From Synechococcaceae bacterium WB8_1B_136 (GTDB taxonomy: Bacteria > Cyanobacteriota > Cyanobacteriia > PCC-6307 > Cyanobiaceae): a DNA stretch of 6,047 nucleotides. The notes beneath the pieces are model-generated. The model did no database searches. It was not told the DNA's origin and was given only the letters and a program-made list of their open reading frames with translations. Location: positions 1 through 6,047 of the forward strand of contig RGNC01000130.1 of NCBI GenBank assembly GCA_010029175.1, read 5' to 3'. Below are positions 1-4,962 of this stretch, piece by piece; the stretch's first letter is position 1; every line of letters starts with the position of its first letter. The translations under genes were made by a program, and so were the position numbers.

Positions 1-172
1 GGTGCGCAATGCCGCCAATGGCTCGGTGGAAGTGCAGGCGGAGGGTCCCGTGCACAAGCTCACGGAACTCCGGCTGTGGTGCGAACACGGCCCCAGCCAC
101 GCCGAGGTGCACAGCGTGAGCACCTGCCAGCTGCCCCCCAGCAGGGAAGACTGGTTCGAGATCCGCGCCTGA
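1..172 (+). CDS. Acylphosphatase, C-terminal part (5' end cut by window)
   Basis: Acylphosphatases are small soluble enzymes of about 90-100 residues that hydrolyse the carboxyl-phosphate bond of acyl phosphates such as 1,3-bisphosphoglycerate or acetyl phosphate. Only the last 56 residues are visible. The first complete codon is at base 2, and base 1 is the third base of a codon that could be Trp or Gly. The segment opens with VRNAANGSVEVQAEG, which fits the second family signature N-x3-G-x-V-x5-G exactly. Its Asn (third visible residue) corresponds to the catalytic Asn of the family. The later GPSHAEVHSV stretch matches the usual C-terminal strand. The catalytic Arg of the N-terminal phosphate loop lies outside the window and cannot be checked. 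A second in-frame TGA (176-178) follows the stop (170-172). The membrane protein gene begins 46 bases downstream on the same strand, with no terminator visible, so the two may be cotranscribed. Confidence 0.88.
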   Translation, partial: VRNAANGSVEVQAEGPVHKLTELRLWCEHGPSHAEVHSVSTCQLPPSREDWFEIRA

Positions 173-218
173 GCCTGAGCGCAGCGCCGGCCTCCTTTCG
201 CCACTGGCTCTACCACCC

Positions 219-905
219 ATGACCAACCCGACCCTCTGGGCCGAGCTGCTGGCCTACGGCAGTGGCATCAGCATCAGCCCGATCCACATCGGCCTGCTGC
301 TGCTGTTGCTGCTGGGGCCCGATCCCCTGCGGCGGGGCGGACTGTTTCTGTTGAGCTGGATGGCCACCATCGCGCTGATGGTGGTGATCCTGCTCACGGT
401 GGGCCACACCCTCCTGCTCAGCATGGAACAGGGCAGCAGCCACCGCACCGGCCTGGATCTGCTGGCCGCCGGCGCCCTGCTGGCCCTGGGGCTGAAGGAG
501 CTGCTGGAGAGCCGCGAAGACGGCCAGGAGCCGCCGGGCTGGACCCGCCAGCTGGATCGCTTCTGCGCCATGCCCCTGCCGCTGCTGATCGGCGCCAGCT
601 GCGCCATCGAGGTGGTGAGCCCGGACGATCTGTTCCTGTTCGCCAAAGGGGCCTCAGCCCTGCTGGCGGCAGGGCTCGGCCGCGGCCAGGAACTGCTCTA
701 CGCCGCGGGCTTCACCGTGGCCTCCAGCCTGGCGCTGCTGCTGCCGTTCCTGGCGGTGCTGATCGGCCGCGATCAGGTGGTGCCCCTGCTGGTGAAGGGC
801 AAGCAGCTGCTGTTCAACAACGGCGACCTGCTGGTGGGCGGCCTCAGCCTGGTGTTGGCGGGCTATCTGGGCTGGCAGGGCATTGCGGGCCTGCAAGTGC
901 GCTGA
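219..905 (+). CDS. GAP/SfLAP-type (LysE-like) integral membrane protein
   Basis: This is a 228-residue, very hydrophobic protein with about six predicted membrane helices (near residues 8-33, 42-66, 78-95, 118-150, 157-183 and 203-222). It has no signal peptide apart from the first helix. The early ISISPIHIG motif (17-25), the charged loop GPDPLRRGG after helix 1, and SPDD (134-137) opening a central helix resemble the GAP family (Sap/SfLAP, sulfolipid-1-addressing protein). That family belongs to the LysE-like exporter group. Characterised mycobacterial members help export surface glycolipids, but the substrate in cyanobacteria is unknown and cannot be read from the sequence. The ATG at 219 is the natural start because helix 1 follows at once. 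No Shine-Dalgarno sequence precedes it; the upstream bases are pyrimidine-rich and end in CCC. The gene ends inside the oppositely oriented helicase gene, with a 62-base tail-to-tail overlap. The alternative is another LysE/DsbD-like small transporter. The coding call is sure and the family is moderately sure. Confidence 0.72.
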   Translation: MTNPTLWAELLAYGSGISISPIHIGLLLLLLLGPDPLRRGGLFLLSWMATIALMVVILLTVGHTLLLSMEQGSSHRTGLDLLAAGALLALGLKELLESREDGQEPPGWTRQLDRFCAMPLPLLIGASCAIEVVSPDDLFLFAKGASALLAAGLGRGQELLYAAGFTVASSLALLLPFLAVLIGRDQVVPLLVKGKQLLFNNGDLLVGGLSLVLAGYLGWQGIAGLQVR

Positions 906-2367
906 GCCAGCGCTCGCGTTCGGCAGCACCCCCATCGGCGCCCCCATCGGCACAGCGAGGATCCGCCACCAGCCACACCGCCTGGCTGGCGCGGCTCACC
1001 GCCACGTACACCAGTTGGCGCCGCAGCACCGGATCACTGGGCCAGAACACATCGCCGGCCACGTACACCTCGCCGAAGGTGCTGCCCTGGCTGCGGTGCA
1101 CCGTGAGCACGGCCGCCGGACCCAGGGAGGCAAAGGCATCCCGCACCAGGAAGTAGCGGCGCCAGAGGCCGCGGCCATCGCTCTTGCCTGCCTCGCGGGC
1201 CTGCTGACGCAGCCGCTGCAGCACCGCATCGAGGTCGCGGCGGGCCCCACTGCCCGCCGGCGGCAGCAGCCGCAGGGCCAGGCGGGTTTCACCGGCCTCC
1301 ACCTCGGCGGTGAGGGTGTCGATCACGGTGGCGATGCAGCCATCGCCACTGCCCACCCCGAAGTCGGCCAGGTCGCAGCGCTCGGGGCTCACATCGCGCA
1401 CCACCAGTTCACGGTTGGAACCCAGCACCATGTCCGGCTCCTCGGCGGCCTCCTCGCCGGAGCGGCAGGCGGGGGCCATCACGGCCGAACGGGTGATCAG
1501 CACCTCGCCGGGCAGCACCGGCAGCTGATCGGCCATCGCGCCGTGGATGGCGCGACGGGCCAGGGGCACCAGCTGCTCCAGGGCCTTGTTGGTGTAGCAG
1601 AGGATGCGGGCGTGATCGGGGTTGTCGAGCTCAACGGCCCGGCGCAGGGCGGCCTGGGCCGCCGCCAGCCACTGCTGGCGGGGGGCCATCGCCACCAGCC
1701 CATGGGCATCGCGCACCGCTGGGATGGCGGGGGGCTGGCGGCAGGGCAACAGGCCCGTGCGCAGGCCCGTGGCGAGCTGCAGCACCGGCCCCTGATGGCG
1801 CACCACCTCCGTGAGCTGGACCGCCACGGCACGGCCCATGGCAAACACCGGGCTCTGGGGTTCCCCCACCGGCGGCAACTGCCCGGGATCACCCACGAAC
1901 ACCAGACGGGTGCGGAAGGGATGGGCGCAGCGCAGGGCGATCTCCAGCAGCGTGGAATCCACCATCGAGGCCTCATCCACCAGCACCAGGCCCAGGTTTT
2001 CCAGGGAGCCGGCGGTCTGCTCGGTTTCCTCGCAGCGCTCCAGATCCCCCTGGCGCTTGAGCTTGAGCCGCAGCAGCCGGTGAATGGTGGAGGGGAACCA
2101 GGTGGCCTGCAGACCGGCCTGGGCCAACTGCTGGCGGATCACCCCCACGGCCTTGTGGGTGGGGGCCACCACGGTCCAGCAGAGGCCGGTGGCCTCCACC
2201 AGGGCCAACAGCTGCGCGCAGAGGGTGGTCTTGCCGGTGCCGGCGTAGCCACTGAGCACAAACGGGGTGCCATCGCAGGGGGCCTGCAGCCAGGCACTGA
2301 AGGCCTCGGCCGCCCCCTGCTGGCCGGGGGTGAGCTGGATGCCCGTGGAAACCGGCCGCTCAGCCAA
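844..2367 (-). CDS. Compact RecD/Dda-like SF1 DNA helicase (AAA family ATPase)
   Basis: This is a 507-residue superfamily 1 helicase with the motif order of the RecD/Pif1/Dda group, which translocate 5'-3' on DNA. Visible motifs are the Q-motif LTPGQQ (12-17), Walker A GYAGTGKTT (40-48), motif Ia APTHKA (68-73), Walker B/motif II DEAS (131-134), motif III GDPGQLPPV (159-167), motif IV ILCYTNKALEQL (255-266), motif V LTVHRSQGSTF (421-431) and motif VI VYVAVSRAS (453-461). All key ATPase residues are present. The Q-motif starts about 11 residues in, so the long RecD2 N-terminal domains are absent. The protein is closer in size to phage T4 Dda than to RecBCD RecD, and no recB or recC lies here. 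The start is TTG (2367-2365), overlapping the upstream DUF212 stop by 8 bases. No ATG or GTG was found nearby in frame, and the first internal Met is residue 135. The Pro-rich C-terminal tail lies opposite the end of the membrane protein gene. Its substrate and pathway are unknown. Confidence 0.88.
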   Translation of the reverse strand: MAERPVSTGIQLTPGQQGAAEAFSAWLQAPCDGTPFVLSGYAGTGKTTLCAQLLALVEATGLCWTVVAPTHKAVGVIRQQLAQAGLQATWFPSTIHRLLRLKLKRQGDLERCEETEQTAGSLENLGLVLVDEASMVDSTLLEIALRCAHPFRTRLVFVGDPGQLPPVGEPQSPVFAMGRAVAVQLTEVVRHQGPVLQLATGLRTGLLPCRQPPAIPAVRDAHGLVAMAPRQQWLAAAQAALRRAVELDNPDHARILCYTNKALEQLVPLARRAIHGAMADQLPVLPGEVLITRSAVMAPACRSGEEAAEEPDMVLGSNRELVVRDVSPERCDLADFGVGSGDGCIATVIDTLTAEVEAGETRLALRLLPPAGSGARRDLDAVLQRLRQQAREAGKSDGRGLWRRYFLVRDAFASLGPAAVLTVHRSQGSTFGEVYVAGDVFWPSDPVLRRQLVYVAVSRASQAVWLVADPRCADGGADGGAAERERWLSALAGPQCPASPDSPPTPG

Positions 2368-2899
2368 TGGGCAGCAGCCCCCAGTGCTGGGCCAGCACCA
2401 GCGGCGAACCCACCCACACCAGCCCCGGCAGGGCCACGGCGGGGCCCATCAGGGCGCCGATCAGCACTTCCAGGCGGCTGTGGCCCAGGTTTTCCTTGAG
2501 GGGCTTGAGCTGGGGAGCGGCCTCGGGGTTGGCCGGATCCGGGTGGGTGTCCCAGAGCCCATCGGGCAGGCCGTTCACCCGCTGGGCGGTGATGCCGGCG
2601 GCCCGGCGCACGCCGGCGGCGTCGTAGAGCACCACGAAACACATCGTGGCCGCCAGGGCAAACAGGCCACCATCGAAGCCCTGCTGCCAGCCGATCCCGG
2701 CGGCGGTGCCGGTGAGCAGGGCGGAGTGACTGGAAGGCATGCCCCCGGTTTCCACCAGCATCCGGGGGTTCCAGCGGCGATGCACCACCAGTTCAATCAC
2801 CAGCTTGGAGAGCTGGGCGGCGCCACAGGCGGCCAGGCCCCACCACATCACGCCGTTGTCGAGCAGCGCTGCGGCGAAGGAGCTGTTGGCAGACGTCAT
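2360..2899 (-). CDS. Divergent PAP2 family protein (DUF212, YuiD-like)
   Basis: This 179-residue membrane protein matches the divergent PAP2 family (DUF212), a branch of the acid phosphatase/vanadium haloperoxidase fold. Diagnostic motifs are GGMPSSHSA (52-60), equivalent to the PSGH phosphatase motif with His58; YDAAGVRRAAG (92-102); and NLGHSRLEVLIG (137-148) with His140. Hydrophobic stretches near 14-38, 57-71, 77-93 and 144-175 suggest four membrane helices. The length is normal for the family. PAP2 enzymes remove phosphate from lipid phosphates or prenyl diphosphates, but DUF212 members have no settled substrate. The ATG (2899-2897) shares ATGA with the crtE stop, so translation is probably coupled to crtE. 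The stop in turn overlaps the helicase start. Position directly behind crtE makes an isoprenoid or lipid phosphate substrate plausible, which is inference only. The family call is firm. Confidence 0.9.
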   Translation of the reverse strand: MTSANSSFAAALLDNGVMWWGLAACGAAQLSKLVIELVVHRRWNPRMLVETGGMPSSHSALLTGTAAGIGWQQGFDGGLFALAATMCFVVLYDAAGVRRAAGITAQRVNGLPDGLWDTHPDPANPEAAPQLKPLKENLGHSRLEVLIGALMGPAVALPGLVWVGSPLVLAQHWGLLPIG

Positions 2900-3816
2900 C
2901 GATCGCGGCTGGTGATGTAATCGGCCAGGGCCAGGAGGGGTGCGGCGTTCCGTGCAGCGTCCTCGCCCTGCATGAACGGTGCGAGAGCGGCCTTAGCTTC
3001 GGCCACCAGGGCATCGGCGCGCTGGCGGGATTCCTCGAGGCCCAGGAGTTTGGGATAGGTGGTCTTGTCGGCGGTGAGGTCCTTGCCGGCCGTTTTCCCG
3101 AGCACCTCACTGCTGGCCGTCACATCGAGGATGTCGTCGATGATCTGGAAGGCCAGGCCGATGCCGCGGGCATAGGTGCGCAGGGCCTCCAGCAGAGCCT
3201 CAGGCGCACCGGCGATCAGGGCCCCACAGAGCACGCAGGCCCGCAGCAGGGCCCCGGTTTTGTGCAAGTGGATGTATTCGAGCGTCTCCAGGTCCACGTC
3301 CTTGCCCTCGCACTCCAGATCCACCACCTGGCCGCCCACCAGGCCCGGAGCGCCGGAGGCCAGGCTCAACTCGCCCACCACCGCCAGCAGCCGCTCGGCC
3401 GGCACGCCTGGGCTGCGCAGCGCCACCATCTCAAAGGCACGGGTGAGCAGGGCATCGCCGGCCAGGATGGCGTTGGCCTCGCCATACACCTTGTGGTTGG
3501 TGGGCCGACCGCGGCGCAGGTCGTCGTTGTCCATGGCGGGGAGGTCGTCATGGATCAGCGACATGGTGTGAACCATCTCCAGAGCCACCGCCGTGGGCAT
3601 CGCCAGCTCCGCCTGGCCGCCCGCCAGCTCGCAGGCCGCCAGGCAGAGGATCGGCCGCAGCCGCTTGCCGCCTGCCAGCAGCGAGTAGCGCATCGCCTCC
3701 CGCAGCGATTCGGGACGCTCCGGGCCCAGGGAACCATCGAGGGCCGCCTCCACCTGCAGCCGGGCCGCCTCCAGGTAGGCGGCGAAATCAAATGTGGTGC
3801 TCACCGCCGCGGTCAT
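2896..3816 (-). CDS. crtE: Geranylgeranyl diphosphate synthase
   Basis: CrtE is a soluble trans-polyprenyl synthase that condenses isopentenyl diphosphate with allylic diphosphates to give the C20 geranylgeranyl diphosphate. That product feeds carotenoids, the chlorophyll phytyl tail and quinone side chains. The 306-residue product shows GGKRLRP (49-55), the first Asp-rich motif DDLPAMD (90-96) in the context MSLIHDD, RRGRPTNHK (101-109), GGQVVDLE (161-168), the HKTG site (185-188), and the second Asp-rich motif DDILD (227-231) followed by GKTAGKD (240-246). No catalytic residue is missing. The DDx4D form and overall context fit cyanobacterial CrtE rather than an IspA farnesyl synthase, though chain length cannot be proved by eye. 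ATG 3816 is chosen because MTAAVSTTFDFAAYLEAAR matches the usual N-terminus. A longer in-frame reading from GTG 3906 adds 30 low-complexity residues rich in Arg and Pro. The stop overlaps the DUF212 start, and folD lies 175 bases upstream on the same strand. Confidence 0.95.
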   Translation of the reverse strand: MTAAVSTTFDFAAYLEAARLQVEAALDGSLGPERPESLREAMRYSLLAGGKRLRPILCLAACELAGGQAELAMPTAVALEMVHTMSLIHDDLPAMDNDDLRRGRPTNHKVYGEANAILAGDALLTRAFEMVALRSPGVPAERLLAVVGELSLASGAPGLVGGQVVDLECEGKDVDLETLEYIHLHKTGALLRACVLCGALIAGAPEALLEALRTYARGIGLAFQIIDDILDVTASSEVLGKTAGKDLTADKTTYPKLLGLEESRQRADALVAEAKAALAPFMQGEDAARNAAPLLALADYITSRDR

Positions 3817-3847
3817 GGGGGCTGGGCCTGGGGCCTGGGATCTGGGG
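3817..3847 (+). other. G-tract array (potential G-quadruplex) abutting the crtE start
   Basis: Five G-tracts (3817-3821, 3824-3826, 3830-3833, 3837-3839, 3844-3847) are separated by loops of 2, 3, 3 and 4 bases, which meets the usual G3+N1-7 quadruplex pattern. The Gs are on the + strand, the template strand for crtE, so the crtE leader RNA carries C-tracts right up to the ATG. The repeat unit is roughly CCTGGG. It could affect transcription or strand opening, or be a by-product of base composition. Confidence 0.35.
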
Positions 3848-3918
3848 CGGATTCTCTCAGGCGAACGGCGAAGCAGCCCCGGCCGGCGCGCCAGCCCTCT
3901 CCGCACCCTCCGGGAATG

Positions 3919-3933
3919 TGTACGGGCTGTACA
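3919..3933. promoter_or_regulatory. Perfect inverted repeat TGTAC-N5-GTACA upstream of crtE
   Basis: The 15-base site has two perfect 5-base arms with a GGGCT centre and lies 103 bases upstream of the chosen crtE ATG, in the folD-crtE spacer. Its AT content is higher than its surroundings, and it sits in a locally AT-richer patch (3915-3950). Symmetric arms of this size suit a dimeric regulator. The spacing is GTA-N7-TAC, one base short of the NtcA consensus. It is also one base longer than the GTAC-N4-GTWC spacing described for cyanobacterial LexA boxes. No regulator can be named, and an operator role is inference. Confidence 0.3.
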
Positions 3934-3960
3934 GATTTTGGGAGGATTCGGTGACCGCGC

Positions 3961-3992
3961 ATCCGGCGCCTGCCCCCCTGCCGCGCCCGGAT
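3961..3992 (-). terminator. GC-rich hairpin at the folD stop, possible weak terminator or processing site
   Basis: Bases 3961-3964 (ATCC) pair with 3989-3992 (GGAT) and 3965-3969 (GGCGC) pair with 3983-3987 (GCGCC). This gives a nine-pair stem with one bulged C at 3988 and a 13-base loop. The stem begins at the last base of the folD stop codon. In the direction of folD transcription no T-run follows, so it does not meet the standard for an intrinsic terminator. It may instead protect the folD mRNA end or reduce read-through into crtE. Such stems arise easily by chance in GC-rich DNA. Confidence 0.3.
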
Positions 3993-4888
3993 CAGCCGAA
4001 CGCCAGGCCAGCGAACAGGGCGTCGAAGTCGAGCTCGGCCCCGGTGCGCTGACTCCAGGCCATCACGGTGTTCACCAGCAGCATCGTCACCGTCATCGGG
4101 CCCACCCCACCGGGCACCGGGGTGATGGCGCTGGCGATCGGCTCCACCTGCTCAAAAATCACATCGCCACAGAGGCCTCCCTCGGGCTTGCGGTGGATGC
4201 CCACATCCACCACCACGGCTCCGGGCTTCACGTGTTCGGCGCCGATCATCTGCGGCTTGCCGGCGGCCACCACCAGCACATCGGCCGCTCGGGTGAGTTC
4301 CGCCAGGTTCTGGGTGCGGGAGTGGGCCACCGTCACCGTGGCATTGGCGGCCTGCAGCATCAGGGCCATCGGCTGCCCCACCAGGATGCTGCGGCCGATC
4401 ACCACCGCCCGCTTGCCGGCCAGCTCCACGCCGGCGGCCGCCAGCAAGGCCATCACGCCGGCGGGCGTGCAGCTGCGGGGGCCGGGTTCACCCTTGAGCA
4501 GCCGGCCGAGGTTGAGGGTGTGCAGGCCATCGGCATCCTTCTGGGGATCTATCGCCGCCAGCAACGGGGCCTCATCGAGACCCCCCGGCAGGGGCAGCTG
4601 CAACAGGATTCCATCCACGGCGGGATCGGCGTTGAGCCGCTCGATCGTGGCCAGCACCTCCCGGGCCGGAGTGGTGGCGCTCAGGTGGGCACCGAGGTTG
4701 GTGATGCCAACACGGCTGCAGGCCTTTTCCTTGTTGGCCACATACACGCCACTGGCGGGATCGTCGCCCACCCGCAGCACCGCCAGGCCCGGCGGCCGTC
4801 CGGCTTGAGCCAGGCGCTCGGCCACCAGGGCCTGCAGGCGCTGCTCGAGCTGGGCCGCCAGCTGGCGGCCATCCAGACGCGTGGCCAT
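3992..4888 (-). CDS. folD: Bifunctional methylenetetrahydrofolate dehydrogenase / cyclohydrolase
   Basis: FolD is a cytosolic enzyme that oxidises 5,10-methylene-THF with NADP to 5,10-methenyl-THF and hydrolyses it to 10-formyl-THF, supplying one-carbon units for purines and formyl-Met-tRNA. The 298-residue product has the catalytic Tyr49 and Lys53 in GVYVANKEKA (47-56), DGILLQLPLPGGL (92-104) with the conserved Gln97, KDADGLH (117-123) with Asp120, the Rossmann dinucleotide motif GRSILVGQP (165-173), and PGGVGPMT (259-266). Everything expected is present at normal length. ATG 4888 gives MATRLDGRQLA, the standard FolD opening. ATG 4921 would add 11 residues (MLKNVVPLTRP) and cannot be fully excluded. 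No Shine-Dalgarno sequence precedes 4888; the bases just before it are C-rich. It is the first gene of the minus-strand cluster, divergent from the 7TM-HD gene, so its promoter should lie between about 4889 and 4962 or inside that gene's 5' end. Confidence 0.97.
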   Translation of the reverse strand: MATRLDGRQLAAQLEQRLQALVAERLAQAGRPPGLAVLRVGDDPASGVYVANKEKACSRVGITNLGAHLSATTPAREVLATIERLNADPAVDGILLQLPLPGGLDEAPLLAAIDPQKDADGLHTLNLGRLLKGEPGPRSCTPAGVMALLAAAGVELAGKRAVVIGRSILVGQPMALMLQAANATVTVAHSRTQNLAELTRAADVLVVAAGKPQMIGAEHVKPGAVVVDVGIHRKPEGGLCGDVIFEQVEPIASAITPVPGGVGPMTVTMLLVNTVMAWSQRTGAELDFDALFAGLAFG

Positions 4889-4962
4889 GGGGCGGGTCAA
4901 GGGCACAACGTTCTTCAGCATGCAACGGCACCGCTAGCGTGGGCACTTCTCATGCCGCTGCG
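4889..4962. promoter_or_regulatory. Divergent spacer between folD and the 7TM-HD gene
   Basis: This 74-base stretch separates the two divergent start codons and must hold, or lie close to, the promoters for the minus-strand cluster and for the 7TM-HD gene. Small perfect palindromes are present: AACGTT (4907-4912), GCATGC (4918-4923) and CGCTAGCG (4932-4939). No convincing -35/-10 pair stands out on either strand. Its size shrinks if folD starts at 4921 or the 7TM-HD gene starts at 4939. Confidence 0.35.

Noticed and set aside
294..314. CTG-rich tandem run inside the membrane protein gene.
   Set aside because: It encodes seven Leu (26-32) of membrane helix 1 and is explained by Leu content and codon preference.
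883..2499. A 538-codon open frame on the + strand, longer than the helicase gene it opposes.
   Set aside because: Its product is a monotonous His/Gln/Gly/Ala-rich string with no domain, typical of the antisense of GC-rich coding DNA, while the minus strand has every helicase motif.
3920..3932. Possible NtcA or LexA box in the crtE spacer.
   Set aside because: The spacing is GTA-N7-TAC rather than N8 for NtcA, and GTAC-N5-GTAC rather than N4 for cyanobacterial LexA; kept only as an unassigned dyad.
4889..4921. An 11-residue N-terminal extension of FolD from ATG 4921.
   Set aside because: The family N-terminus aligns with the Met at 4888, and no ribosome site supports the upstream ATG.
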